A stretch of DNA of 64,000 bases from VRUE01 sp963705635 (GTDB taxonomy: Bacteria; Actinomycetota; Thermoleophilia; Solirubrobacterales; 70-9), in assembly GCA_963705635.1 (NCBI GenBank), contig CAVPKH010000001.1, positions 62,001-126,000 of the forward strand. The letters run 5' to 3'. The notes beneath the pieces were generated by a model. That model did not search any database, was not told the origin of the DNA, and saw only the letters and a list, made by a program, of their open reading frames with translations. The translations under genes and the position numbers were made by a program. How positions within the stretch are numbered: position 1 is the first letter of the stretch; every line of letters begins with the position of its first letter. Of this stretch, positions 41,244 to 49,777 are shown piece by piece.

Positions 41244-42188
41244 TCAGTAGGCCGTGTTGCGGGAGCGGGGGCGCGGAATCGACTTGTAGCGCTCGCCGCT
41301 GCCGCGGTTCCAGAGGGCGGCGTCGATCTCGGCGGGCGAGAGCCGGGCGCCCGAGGCCGCCGCGAGCAGCTCGATCGCGTGGACGGCGCAGGCGCGCAGC
41401 TCCACCTCCTGCGGGGAGCCGTGGAGGAGCAGGTCACCGGCGTCAATCGCCCCTTCGAGGGAGCGATCGAGGCGCAGGACGCGGTCGATGCGCAACACGT
41501 GGGGGACGAGGTTGTCGGCGAAGGCGGTGAGCCGGTCTTCGTCACCCAGGGCGGCGACACCGGCGCGGTTGAGGTCGGCAGCGGCAATCTGGGCGCGCTT
41601 GAAGAAGGGCACCGGACGCTCCGCGTAGGTGGAGGTGTCGGCGAAGGCCCGCCAGCCGGCGAGCAGGTCGGCCATCGCCACCGCTGACCCCCCGGCGGCG
41701 TCGAGCACCGCCTCGAAGCGGCCGCCGTGATCGTCGCCGACGCGCTCGCCGACGTCGCGCAGCGCCGCCGCGTAGTGGGCCATCAGTGGGTGTGCCGGGT
41801 CCTGGCCGACGACCCGGGCGACGTCGGCGGCGGCAAGCTGGGCCATCGCCGCCGGCGGCCAGGCTCCCTGCGCGCGGAAGCGCTCGGTCAGCCCCGCCGC
41901 GATCGTGAAGTAGCCGCTGTGGCCGGGCCGCTTGCGAATCGTCGGCCACCAGCCCGAGCCGAAGTTGATCGCGTCGAGGCAGATGACGAAGGCCGCGCGG
42001 GACTCCCGGCTGCCCTCGGCCAGGTGAGTCGCCGGGTCGAGCGGCGGCAGCTGGGACGCCGCCGGCAGGCCGGCCGCATAAGCCTCGATCGCGCTCTCGT
42101 CGATGTCGACCGAGGTGGCGCGGCTGGCCACCCATGCCGAGGCCGTCCGCACCCGGTCTGGAATCGAGGTCGCTGCGCCACTCGCCAT
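41244..42188 (-). CDS. Queuosine salvage family protein (Q-nucleotide N-glycosylase, DUF2419)
   Basis: 314 residues matching the queuosine-salvage/DUF2419 family (Qng1), which releases queuine base from queuosine 5'-monophosphate. Diagnostic blocks: CLDAINFGSGWWPTIRK, SGYFTIAAGLTERFRAQG, PVPFFKRAQIAAADLNRAG, LTAFADNLVPHVLRIDRVLR and ELRACAVHAIELLAAASGAR, with Cys, Asp and His residues placed as in characterised members. ATG 42188 begins the conserved region; an upstream start adds five residues. No other Q-pathway gene is visible nearby, suggesting salvage rather than de novo synthesis. Confidence 0.87.
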   Translation of the reverse strand: MASGAATSIPDRVRTASAWVASRATSVDIDESAIEAYAAGLPAASQLPPLDPATHLAEGSRESRAAFVICLDAINFGSGWWPTIRKRPGHSGYFTIAAGLTERFRAQGAWPPAAMAQLAAADVARVVGQDPAHPLMAHYAAALRDVGERVGDDHGGRFEAVLDAAGGSAVAMADLLAGWRAFADTSTYAERPVPFFKRAQIAAADLNRAGVAALGDEDRLTAFADNLVPHVLRIDRVLRLDRSLEGAIDAGDLLLHGSPQEVELRACAVHAIELLAAASGARLSPAEIDAALWNRGSGERYKSIPRPRSRNTAY

Positions 42189-42326
42189 CGGACGGATTCT
42201 CACCCGGTCTTTGGTAAAAGCGCGAATAGTGTCGCCGAATGCACCCGATTTCCTACCCGCAGGCGATCGTGCTCGGGCGGGCGCTGCAGGGAGCAGATCG
42301 CGCCGGCGGGCGTGCCTAGGAGCTGG

Positions 42327-43262
42327 TCAGGCGCTGACTCGAGAGGGGTTGATCCGGCGGTGGCGGCCATGGCCGTGCAGCGACTGGCCACGGCTGGGCC
42401 TCAGGCGCTGGTGGCGCCTGCGGCGCGGCTGGGCCGCAGGGACGCCGCTGACGGCCGCTGGGCCGCTGGCCACCGCGGTCTTGCTCTCGGGATCCACCCC
42501 AACGCCGGTGAGGGTGATCTGGGCGCCGCCGTCGGAGTCGCCGAAGAGGCCCAGGCGGGCCGTCTTGGCGCCGCTGCTGAGCGGCTGGAAGCTGACCACC
42601 ACGTTGCAGGTCGCCCCGGGGGAGAGCGGGATCCCCGTGCAGTTCTCGTCGAGCAGGTGGAAGCTGCCGACGGCGCCGCCGGCGATCACCGCGATGAACG
42701 AGCCGCCGGGGTAGTTGCCGTTGTTGGTGATGTCGATCGTCTTGATCACGCCCGCCGAGCCGACGGCGACGGAGCCGAAGTTGGTCGGATTGGTATCGAC
42801 GTCGAGCTGCGCGCGACCACCTTCGCCGCTCAGGTCCGCGGTGAAGATGGTGCTGCCTTCGGAGCCGGCGCGGAGCTGGGCGCTGAGCTCAACCGCGTCG
42901 TAGGGATTGAAGTTGACCTGGACCGAGCAGGTTTCGCTCGGGTTCAGCGTCCTGCCGTAGCAATCGCTCTGGCCGATCCAGAAGGCGTTGGAACCGGGGC
43001 CGGAGATTTCCAGGGAATAGACCGGCGCCGCCGCAACGCCGGTGTTGCGCAGCTGCAGCGTCGCCTGGCTGGCGCTGGAGTTGACCTGCTGCAAGCCGAA
43101 GTCGTAGCTGCCCGGCTCGAAGCTGAGCTGGGGCGCCGGCGGTTCTTCGGCCGGGGCCGCCGTGCCGACGACGGGAAGAGCCAGCATCGCCGCGCAGAGC
43201 GCCAGGAGGGTGAGTGCGGAGGCAATTCCCGCGCGGGCTGGATTGCTTCGGAGTGAGATCAT
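42327..43262 (-). CDS. Secreted protein with two ASH/choice-of-anchor-D-type domains
   Basis: 311 residues. Signal peptide ASALTLLALCAAMLALPVVG. Two immunoglobulin-like ASH/HYDIN-type repeats follow, each with the YDFG or TNFGSVAVGS start and a CSVQVNF or CNVVVSFQP strand (LSFEPGSYDFGLQQVNSSAS; TNPTNFGSVAVGSAGVIKTI). The C-terminus is basic and His/Arg-rich (RRRRHQRLRPSRGQSLHGHG). Likely surface-exposed structural or adhesive protein. No LPXTG motif seen. Confidence 0.82.
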   Translation of the reverse strand: MISLRSNPARAGIASALTLLALCAAMLALPVVGTAAPAEEPPAPQLSFEPGSYDFGLQQVNSSASQATLQLRNTGVAAAPVYSLEISGPGSNAFWIGQSDCYGRTLNPSETCSVQVNFNPYDAVELSAQLRAGSEGSTIFTADLSGEGGRAQLDVDTNPTNFGSVAVGSAGVIKTIDITNNGNYPGGSFIAVIAGGAVGSFHLLDENCTGIPLSPGATCNVVVSFQPLSSGAKTARLGLFGDSDGGAQITLTGVGVDPESKTAVASGPAAVSGVPAAQPRRRRHQRLRPSRGQSLHGHGRHRRINPSRVSA

Positions 43263-43332
43263 GGACGCTTCATCGACCGCGGCGCTCGTCTATTTGACGA
43301 TGCGAGAAACCTTTCAACGAAAGATCTAAGAG

Positions 43333-44178
43333 ATGGCGACGATCACGCAGCGCGAGGCGGAGCAGATCGAGCAGGCAAACGCGGGCGGGCGGACTCCCGT
43401 GGTGTTCATCCACGGGCTCTGGCTGTTGCCGAGCAGCTGGGACCGCTGGGCGGGGGCCTTCGAGGAGGCCGGCTACGCGCCGCTGACGCCGGGCTGGCCC
43501 GATGACCCCGACACGGTCGAGGCAGCCCGGGCGAATCCCGGCGCCTTCGCCGGCAAGGGCGTCGCCCAGGTCGCCGACCACTTCGCCGAGGTGATCGGCG
43601 GGCTGACCAGGAAGCCGGCGATCGTCGGCCACTCCTTCGGCGGGCTGATCACGCAGATCCTCGCCGGCCGCGGCCTCTCGGTTGCCTCGGTCGCGGTCGA
43701 TCCGGCCCCCTTCAAAGGCGTCCTGCAGCTGCCGATCGCGGCCATTCGCACGACGCTGCCGGTGCTCTCCAACCCGGCCAACCACGGCCGCGCCGTCACC
43801 CTCACGCTCAAGCAGTTCCGCTACGGCTGGGCCAACGCCCTCAGCGACGAGCAGTCGCAGCGCCTCTACGAGCAGTTCCACGTCGCCGCTCCCGGCAAGC
43901 CGATCTTCCAGGCGGCAACGGCCAACTTCAACCCCGGCAGCGAGACCAAGGTCGACACCGAGAACCCCGAGCGCGGCCCGCTGCTGATCACCACCGGCGG
44001 CGTCGACCACGCCGTGCCGCCGGCGATGAGCAGGGCCGCCTTCAAGAAGCAGAGCCGCAATCCGGGGGTGACCGAGCACGTCGAGCTGCCCGACCGCGAC
44101 CACTCGCTGACGATCGACGACGGCTGGCGCGAGGTCGCCGACCTGGCGCTGGCCTTCGTCAAGCGCTTCGGAGATTGA
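43333..44178 (+). CDS. Alpha/beta hydrolase
   Basis: 281 residues with an alpha/beta-hydrolase fold: VVFIHGLWLLPSSWDRWAGA supplies the oxyanion region, AIVGHSFGGLITQILAG holds the nucleophile Ser in GHSFGG, and ELPDRDHSLTIDDGWREV holds the catalytic His. LLITTGGVDHAVPP carries the Asp region. Probably an esterase or lipase-like enzyme acting on a small ester or lactone; substrate unknown. A TTGACCCC/GGGGTCAA hairpin overlaps its stop. Confidence 0.9.
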   Translation: MATITQREAEQIEQANAGGRTPVVFIHGLWLLPSSWDRWAGAFEEAGYAPLTPGWPDDPDTVEAARANPGAFAGKGVAQVADHFAEVIGGLTRKPAIVGHSFGGLITQILAGRGLSVASVAVDPAPFKGVLQLPIAAIRTTLPVLSNPANHGRAVTLTLKQFRYGWANALSDEQSQRLYEQFHVAAPGKPIFQAATANFNPGSETKVDTENPERGPLLITTGGVDHAVPPAMSRAAFKKQSRNPGVTEHVELPDRDHSLTIDDGWREVADLALAFVKRFGD

Positions 44179-44198
44179 CCCCAGCGGAGCGGGGTCAA
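44175..44198 (+). terminator. Hairpin at the stop of the alpha/beta hydrolase gene
   Basis: TTGACCCC (44175-44182) and GGGGTCAA (44191-44198) form a perfect 8-bp stem with an 8-nt loop; the stop TGA lies inside the left arm. AAAG follows rather than a T-run, so terminator strength is uncertain. Confidence 0.5.
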
Positions 44199-44227
44199 AG
44201 TCGGATGCGCTGGCTGGGAGCGGTGGC

Positions 44228-45100
44228 ATGGGCCTGACCGAGCGCGTCCTCGGCTGGCAGCGGCGTGGCGAGGTCGCCGAGTTCCGCGGCCACTCGATCC
44301 ACACCTTTCGCCAGCCCGGCGAGGGCCCGCTGCTGCTGCTCCTGCACGGCTTCCCCTCCAGCTCCTACGACTGGCGGCTGCTGCTCGACGAAGAGCCGGG
44401 GCACAACGCGCTCGCCTTCGACTTCCTCGGCTTCGGCCTCTCGGCGAAGCCGCGCGATCACGACTACAGCCTCTTCTGGCAGGCCGACCTCGCCGAGGAG
44501 CTGGTCCGCCGCCACGGCGACGGGCGGCCGGTCTTCGTCCTCGCCCACGACATGGGCACCTCCGTCGCCAACGAGCTGATGGCGCGGGACCTGGAGGGGA
44601 AGCTGGAGATGGAGCTGGCCGGCGTCCTGCTCTTCAACGGCAGCATGGTGCTCGAACGGGCCAGCCCGATCCTCGGCCAGCGCATCCTGCGCAGCCGCCT
44701 CGGCCCGCTTTTCGCCCGCCTCTCCAGCGAGCGCGTCTTCCGCCAGCAGTTCGGCTCGGTGTTCTCAGCGGCGCGGCCGCTCAGCGACGAGGAGGCCGCC
44801 GACCAGTGGTCCCTGCTCTGCCACGACGGCGGCCGCAGCCTGGGCCACCGGCTGATCTCCTACATGGACCAGCGCGAAGAGCACGCCGAGCGCTGGCACG
44901 GCGCGATCAGCAACTGGCCCGGCGCCCTCAGCCTCGCCTGGGGCCTGCTGGACCGGGTCGCGACGACGGAAGTCCTCGCGGCCCTGCGCGAGCTGCGCCC
45001 CGGGGTCACGGTCGCCGAGCTGCCCGAGCTCGCCCACTACCCCCAGCTGGAAGACCCGCCGCAGATCGCCCGGGCGCTGCGCGGCGCCCTCGCCAGGTAG
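44228..45100 (+). CDS. Haloalkane-dehalogenase/epoxide-hydrolase-like alpha/beta hydrolase
   Basis: 290 residues. LLLLLHGFPSSSYDWRLLLD is the HG-x-P oxyanion motif of this subgroup, FVLAHDMGTSVANELMARDL holds Asp as the nucleophile (HDxG instead of GHSxG), and AELPELAHYPQLEDPPQIAR supplies the His. An Asp nucleophile means hydrolysis of C-halogen or epoxide bonds is more likely than ester cleavage. FNGSMVLERASPILGQRI belongs to the cap region. It follows the first hydrolase by 49 bp but is a different subfamily. Confidence 0.87.
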   Translation: MGLTERVLGWQRRGEVAEFRGHSIHTFRQPGEGPLLLLLHGFPSSSYDWRLLLDEEPGHNALAFDFLGFGLSAKPRDHDYSLFWQADLAEELVRRHGDGRPVFVLAHDMGTSVANELMARDLEGKLEMELAGVLLFNGSMVLERASPILGQRILRSRLGPLFARLSSERVFRQQFGSVFSAARPLSDEEAADQWSLLCHDGGRSLGHRLISYMDQREEHAERWHGAISNWPGALSLAWGLLDRVATTEVLAALRELRPGVTVAELPELAHYPQLEDPPQIARALRGALAR

Positions 45101-45238
45101 GGATTCCGCCGGCCCGCTTTCGTCGGCTGCGCGGTTGACAAAGGGCGAGCTCGGCGTGGATTGTCGACCTGGGCGGCTCCCGTTCGTCGTTAGGGTGGGA
45201 GCGGCGATTGGCGTCGCTCGTGAATCAGGAGGATTGCG

Positions 45239-45616
45239 ATGCAGTTCATGCTTGCTTTGATCAACGAGGAGCGCAGCTGGGAGGACATCACCCCGGATGA
45301 GGTGAAGCGCAACCTGGCCGAGATGGGGCAGTTCAACGCCGAGCTGAGCGAGGCCGGCGCCTTCGTCACCGCCGGCGGCCTGCAGGAGCGCGCCACCGGC
45401 ACCACGGTCCACTACGGCGAGGGCGAGCCGCTGATCACCGACGGCCCCTTCGCCGAGACCAAGGAGCAGCTGTCCGGCTTCTGGCTGCTCGAGTGCGACG
45501 GCCTCGACGAGGCGCTGGGCTGGGCGAAGCGGGTGCCGCTGATCAGCGGCCACGTCGAAATTCGGCCGATGGTCAGCGGCGGCAAGGAACTGATCGAAAA
45601 GGCGGAAGCCCCGTAA
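45239..45616 (+). CDS. YCII-related DGPF-domain protein
   Basis: 125 residues. MQFMLALINEERSWEDITPD and LSGFWLLECDGLDEALGWAK frame the YciI-like ferredoxin fold, and the eponymous DGPF motif is present in EPLITDGPFAETKEQL. DGPF proteins are the constant neighbours of ECF42 sigma factors in actinobacteria and probably act in the same regulatory circuit. The next gene is such a sigma factor and overlaps it in another frame. Shine-Dalgarno CAGGAGG precedes the ATG. Confidence 0.92.
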   Translation: MQFMLALINEERSWEDITPDEVKRNLAEMGQFNAELSEAGAFVTAGGLQERATGTTVHYGEGEPLITDGPFAETKEQLSGFWLLECDGLDEALGWAKRVPLISGHVEIRPMVSGGKELIEKAEAP

Positions 45617-46917
45617 CGGCGGGTCGCGAGAGCGTCGTCGACCGCACCTTCCGGCACGAGTCCGGGCGGGCGGTCGCGACGCTGATCCGCGTCACCGGCG
45701 ATTTCGACCTCGCCGAAGAGGCGGTGCAGGAGGCCTTCGTCGTCGCCTTGGAGCGCTGGCCGGCCGAGGGCGTGCCGGCGAACCCCGGCGCCTGGATCAC
45801 CCAGGTCGCCCGCAACCGGGCGATCGACCGGCTGCGTCGCGAGGGCGTGCTGCGCGACAAGCTGGCGGTGCTGGAGCGGCTGGAGGCGCTGCACGCCGAG
45901 CCCGAGGCGGTGCCCGGCGAGGGCCTCGGCGAGATCGGTGACGACCGCCTGCGCCTGATCTTCACCTGCTGTCACCCGGCGCTGGCGATCGAGGCTCGGG
46001 TCGGCCTCACCCTGCGCAGCCTCGGCGGCCTCAACACCGAGGAGATCGCCCGCGCGATGCTCGCCAGCGAGAGCGCGACGGCGCAGCGCATCGTCCGTGC
46101 CAAGCGCAAGATCGCCGCCACCGGCATCCGCTACGAGGTGCCCGACGCCGAGCAGATGCCCGAGCGCCTGCCGGCGGTGCTGGCGACGCTGTACCTGATC
46201 TTCAACGAGGGCTACCTGGCCTCGAGCAGCGAGGAGCTGGTGCGGACCGAGCTCAGCGGCGAGGCGATCCGGCTCGCCCGCGCCCTGGTCGCGATGCTGC
46301 CGCGCGAGCCCGAGGCGCGCGGGCTGCTGGCGCTGATGCTGCTCACCGACGCGCGGCGGGCGGCGCGGGTCGACGAGCGCGGCGAGCTGGTCCTGCTCGA
46401 GGACCAGGACCGCTCGCTCTGGAACCGCGAGCTGATCGCCGAGGGGGTCGAGCTCTCGCGCGAGGCGGCGGCCGGCGGCCCCGGCGGGCCGTACACGATC
46501 CAGGCCCGCATCGCCGCCGTCCACGGTGAAGCGGCGAGCGCGGCGGAGACCGAGTGGCCGCGCATCGTCCGCCTCTACGCCTGGCACGGCGAGATCGCTC
46601 CGAGCCCGGTGGTCGAGCTCAACCGGGCGGTCGCCGTCGCCATGGTCGAGGGGCCGCAGCGAGGCCTGGAGCTGATCGACCCGATCGAGGGCCTCGACGG
46701 CTACCAGCCGCTGCACGCCGCCCGCGCCGATTTGCTCCGGCGCCTCGGCCGCGAGGCTGAGGCGACGCTGGCCTACCGGCGGGCGCTGGAGCTAACCGCC
46801 AATCCGGTCGAGCGCCGCTTCGTCGAGCGCCGCCTCACCCAGCTTCGCCGCTCCGCGGCCGCCGATTGCGGCGCAAAGGAGCGGCGAAGCGGCGGCGGCG
46901 CTCAGGCCTCGGAATAG
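45493..46917 (+). CDS. ECF42-type RNA polymerase sigma factor with TPR-like C-terminal extension
   Basis: Family homology starts near 45622 (RESVVDRTFRHESGRAVATL), with region 2 in DFDLAEEAVQEAFVVALERW and ITQVARNRAIDRLRREGVL, and region 4 in LRLIFTCCHPALAIEARVGL with LNTEEIARAMLASESATAQR. A long C-terminal part (about 200 residues, with AEATLAYRRALELTANPVER as a TPR-like helix pair) is typical of ECF42, which needs it for activity. No ATG, GTG or TTG lies in frame between GTG 45493 and the conserved start, so the true start is unclear: GTG 45493 overlaps the DGPF gene, or a rarer codon or frameshift is used. Confidence 0.85.
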   Translation: MRRPRRGAGLGEAGAADQRPRRNSADGQRRQGTDRKGGSPVTAGRESVVDRTFRHESGRAVATLIRVTGDFDLAEEAVQEAFVVALERWPAEGVPANPGAWITQVARNRAIDRLRREGVLRDKLAVLERLEALHAEPEAVPGEGLGEIGDDRLRLIFTCCHPALAIEARVGLTLRSLGGLNTEEIARAMLASESATAQRIVRAKRKIAATGIRYEVPDAEQMPERLPAVLATLYLIFNEGYLASSSEELVRTELSGEAIRLARALVAMLPREPEARGLLALMLLTDARRAARVDERGELVLLEDQDRSLWNRELIAEGVELSREAAAGGPGGPYTIQARIAAVHGEAASAAETEWPRIVRLYAWHGEIAPSPVVELNRAVAVAMVEGPQRGLELIDPIEGLDGYQPLHAARADLLRRLGREAEATLAYRRALELTANPVERRFVERRLTQLRRSAAADCGAKERRSGGGAQASE

Positions 46918-48407
46918 GCCGGCTCACGCTCGCCAGCCGGCTCGTGCTCCTGCATCTCTGCCGGCGAGGGCATCGGCACCGGGCGCAGCACGACGATGGC
47001 GATGACCGTGGCGATCGCGACCAGGGCGGCGCCGACCAGATAGGCGACGTGGTAGCCGGAGTTGAGCGCGGCGAGTTCCGAGGCGCCGCCGCTGAGCTGG
47101 CTGTCGGTGCGCTCGGTCGCCAGCGTCGCCAGCACCGCGAGGCCGATCGCCCCGCCCACCTGCATGCTGGTGTTGACCAGGCCGGAGGCGAGGCCGGCGT
47201 CGCTCGGCGTCGCCCCCGACATCGCCAGCGTCATCAGCGAGGGGAAGGCGGTGCCGACGCCGATCCCGACCAGCAGGAAGGGCAGGAAGAGGTCGGTGAG
47301 GTAGTCGCCGTCGACCGGCGTGCGGGCGAAGAGCAGCAGGCCGATGCCGACCATGATCACGCCGGGGATCAGCGTCGTCTTCGGGCCGAAGCGCATGATC
47401 AGCTTTTCGGAGAAGCCGAGCGAGAGCGTCCCCATCGCCACCGTCGCCGGCAGGAAGGCGAGGCCGACCTCGATCGCGTCGTAGTGGAGGATCCGCTGCA
47501 GGTAGAGGGCGCCGAGGAAGAACATGCCGAACATGCCGGCGACCACCAGCGCCTGGATCGTGTTGGCGCCGGCGACGTTGCGCGAGCGGAAGAGGCGCAG
47601 CGGCATCAACGGCCGCTCGATCCGCGCCTGGCGGGCGACGAAAACGGCGCCGAGGATGAAGGAGACCGCACCCAGGGCCAGCGTCTGGGTCGATCCCCAA
47701 CCGTGCTCGCTGATGCCGAGGATCGTGTAGACGCCGATCATCAGCGAGCTGGTGATCAGGGCGGCGCCGGGGATGTCGGCGCCTTCCTTGAGGCCGATTC
47801 CCGGCTTGCCCTCGACCAGGCGCAGGGCGCCGTAGGCGGTGGCGATGCCGATCGGCAGGTTGATCAGGAAGATCCAGTGCCAGCTGATCGCCTCGGTCAG
47901 GATGCCCCCCAGGAGCAGGCCGATCGAGCCGCCGGCGGAGGCGACGAAGCCGTAGATGCCGATCGCTTTCGCCTGCTCCCGCGGCGCCGGGAACATGGTC
48001 ACGATCATGCCCAGGATCACGGCCGAGGCGAGCGCGCCGCCGACGCCGGCGACGAAGCGGGCGGCGATCAGCATGCCCTGGGTCTCGGAGGCGGCGCAGG
48101 CCAGCGAGGCGACGACGAAGACGGTCAGGCCGATCAGGAACATGCGCCGCTGGCCGACCAGGTCACCGATCCGCCCGGCGAGCAGCAGCAGGCCGCCGAA
48201 GGGGATCAGGTAGGCGTTGACGACCCAGGCGAGGTTGTTCTGCGAGAAGCCGAGGCTGTCCTGGATCGTCGGCAGGGCGACGTTGACGATGGTCGCGTCG
48301 AGGACGATCATCAGCATTCCCGCGCAGAGCACGTAGAGCGCCAGCCAGCGCCTGCGGTCGTGCCCGGCGGTGGAGGTCTGCGTTGTCGTTGCTGCGTCAG
48401 CGGTCAC
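46902..48407 (-). CDS. MFS drug exporter, DHA2/EmrB-QacA type
   Basis: 501 residues with 14 predicted transmembrane helices. LYVLCAGMLMIVLDATIVNV with ALPTIQDSLGFSQNNLAWVV is the DHA2 motif D1 region, LLLAGRIGDLVGQRRMFLIG is motif A, and RFVAGVGGALASAVILGMIV motif C of antiporters. Exports toxic organic compounds by proton antiport. GTG 48407 behind AGGAGGT. Divergent from an HxlR regulator across an operator-like palindrome; its end overlaps the convergent sigma gene by 16 bp. Confidence 0.93.
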   Translation of the reverse strand: MTADAATTTQTSTAGHDRRRWLALYVLCAGMLMIVLDATIVNVALPTIQDSLGFSQNNLAWVVNAYLIPFGGLLLLAGRIGDLVGQRRMFLIGLTVFVVASLACAASETQGMLIAARFVAGVGGALASAVILGMIVTMFPAPREQAKAIGIYGFVASAGGSIGLLLGGILTEAISWHWIFLINLPIGIATAYGALRLVEGKPGIGLKEGADIPGAALITSSLMIGVYTILGISEHGWGSTQTLALGAVSFILGAVFVARQARIERPLMPLRLFRSRNVAGANTIQALVVAGMFGMFFLGALYLQRILHYDAIEVGLAFLPATVAMGTLSLGFSEKLIMRFGPKTTLIPGVIMVGIGLLLFARTPVDGDYLTDLFLPFLLVGIGVGTAFPSLMTLAMSGATPSDAGLASGLVNTSMQVGGAIGLAVLATLATERTDSQLSGGASELAALNSGYHVAYLVGAALVAIATVIAIVVLRPVPMPSPAEMQEHEPAGEREPAYSEA

Positions 48408-48471
48408 TGGAATTGACCTCCTTCTCATCGCTTGCCTTGGTCGGGGCTACCCTAGCAAATGGTTACTAAAC

Positions 48472-48487
48472 ACAACTACCTGGTTGT
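48472..48487. promoter_or_regulatory. Candidate HxlR operator between MFS exporter and regulator
   Basis: ACAAC-N6-GTTGT (48472-48487) is a perfect inverted repeat in the 111-bp AT-rich divergent region; a second, TGGTT-N9-AACCA, overlaps it to the right. The position between exporter and regulator fits control of both. Confidence 0.5.
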
Positions 48488-48518
48488 AAATCTGAACCAA
48501 ACGGCATAGACTCCGGGT

Positions 48519-49217
48519 ATGGCGACCAAGCGCACATACGGGGAGGCGTGTCGTTTCGCCCACGCTCTTGACCTGGTTGGGGAGCGCTGGGCCCTTCTCG
48601 TCGTCCGCGAGCTGCTGCTCGGCCCCAAGCGCTTCACCGACCTGCGGGGCGGCCTTCCACGCGCCAGCTCGAACATCCTCGCCGAGCGCCTGCGCGACCT
48701 CGAGCAGGCGGGCGTCATACAGCGTCGCAAATTGCCGCCGCCGGCGGGCTCCGCGGTCTACGAGCTGACCGAGTGGGGCGAGGAGCTGGAGCCGATCGTG
48801 ACCAAGCTCGGCGCCTGGGGCGCGCGCTCGCCCTTCCCCCCCGACACCCAGGAGATCGGCCCCGACTCGATCGTCCTCGCCCTGGGCTCGCTCTTCGACC
48901 GCGAGGCGGCCGCAGATCTCAGCGCCAGCTACGAGCTGCGGATCGGCGAGGAACGCTTCGGCGTCGAGATCGAGGCCGGGAAGCTCGAGCTGAGTCGCGG
49001 CCCCGCCGCCGAACCCGTCGCCTCGATCGCGGTCGCCGACGCGCCCACCCTCGCCGCGATCCTCACCGGCCAGCTCAGCCTCGACGATGCCTTGGCCTCG
49101 GGGTCCCTGGCGATCGAGGGCGCTAAGCAGGCCGCGAAGCGCTTCCTCCGCCTCTTCCCGATGCCCGAACCCTGCGCCTGCGCGGGAGTCGAGCAGCGGG
49201 TCGCTGCCGTGCCCTGA
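48519..49217 (+). CDS. HxlR-family regulator with SCP2-like C-terminal domain
   Basis: 232 residues. The HxlR winged helix covers about 1-105: GEACRFAHALDLVGERWALL, VVRELLLGPKRFTDLRGGLP and RASSNILAERLRDLEQAGVI. The second half (about 120-215) resembles an SCP2 sterol-carrier-like domain: VEIEAGKLELSRGPAAEPVA, then TLAAILTGQLSLDDALASGS running into LAIEGAKQAAKRFLRLF. This combination suggests direct ligand sensing by the regulator. Divergent from the MFS exporter, its probable target. Confidence 0.9.
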   Translation: MATKRTYGEACRFAHALDLVGERWALLVVRELLLGPKRFTDLRGGLPRASSNILAERLRDLEQAGVIQRRKLPPPAGSAVYELTEWGEELEPIVTKLGAWGARSPFPPDTQEIGPDSIVLALGSLFDREAAADLSASYELRIGEERFGVEIEAGKLELSRGPAAEPVASIAVADAPTLAAILTGQLSLDDALASGSLAIEGAKQAAKRFLRLFPMPEPCACAGVEQRVAAVP

Positions 49218-49218
49218 G

Positions 49219-49506
49219 CTATGCCGCTGAGCGCAGGGCTACGTCGACGGTGACAGAGCGCCCTGGGGCGGCGAGGGCGGCTTGCGCTGCCGCCGTCAAG
49301 GACTCGGGGTCGAGCCCGTAACGGTCCGCGACGGCACGCAGGGGCTCATCCACTCCGAGATCGGGATAGAGGAGCTGAAGCTCGATCGGCTGATCGGCGC
49401 GAATCGCGACAATGGCCCGCGGATGGACCTGATCGGCCCGATCCGCGAATCCCGCATGAAGCTCGATCGAGATGGCATTGGCTTCGCTGTCGTAGTCGGC
49501 TCGCAT
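49219..49506 (-). CDS. DUF2283 family protein (antitoxin-like)
   Basis: 95 residues. MRADYDSEANAISIELHAGF is the DUF2283 start (YD.EADAL.I.L), continuing HPRAIVAIRADQPIELQLLY, and a helical C-terminal extension of about 40 residues (VADRYGLDPESLTAAAQAAL). DUF2283 proteins commonly follow DUF4258 genes, as here, one base after the upstream stop (TGACATG). An antitoxin role is suspected for such pairs but unproven. Confidence 0.8.
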   Translation of the reverse strand: MRADYDSEANAISIELHAGFADRADQVHPRAIVAIRADQPIELQLLYPDLGVDEPLRAVADRYGLDPESLTAAAQAALAAPGRSVTVDVALRSAA

Positions 49507-49507
49507 G

Positions 49508-49720
49508 TCAATCGTCCGGGAAAGCGGTGATTACGAAGTTGGGATCGTCAGCGGCAATCACCACAATGATCGCACGGCCGCTGCAGTCCAATCCAGTCAG
49601 GCGTGAATTCCCACGCTTGTCGACTCCGGTCTTCGTGGGATGCGCTGCGACGCTTTCTGCATCGGACTGCCGGATCCCATAGAGCCTCATCTCATTCCTC
49701 GCGTGGTGGCTGAAACGCAC
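49508..49720 (-). CDS. DUF4258 family protein (RelE/BrnT-like toxin candidate)
   Basis: 70 residues: MRFSHHARNEMRLYGIRQSD, then VAAHPTKTGVDKRGNSRLTG and GRAIIVVIAADDPNFVITAF. The pattern H.....M..RGI...D.... followed by beta strands ending V.TA. fits DUF4258, a family with an RNase-toxin-like fold. It is directly upstream of a DUF2283 gene on the same strand. Together they look like a toxin-antitoxin module, with the toxin gene first. Confidence 0.8.
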   Translation of the reverse strand: MRFSHHARNEMRLYGIRQSDAESVAAHPTKTGVDKRGNSRLTGLDCSGRAIIVVIAADDPNFVITAFPDD

Positions 49721-49777
49721 ACCCGTCTAAGGCTGTGCATCTCGAATCTCTCCCCGGCAGATCAATTCGGGGGAATC

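Noticed and set aside
45595..45620. Programmed -1 frameshift joining DGPF and the sigma factor
   Set aside because: The A-run (GAAAAG) is not a standard slippery heptamer and no clear downstream structure was found; kept only as one explanation for the missing start.
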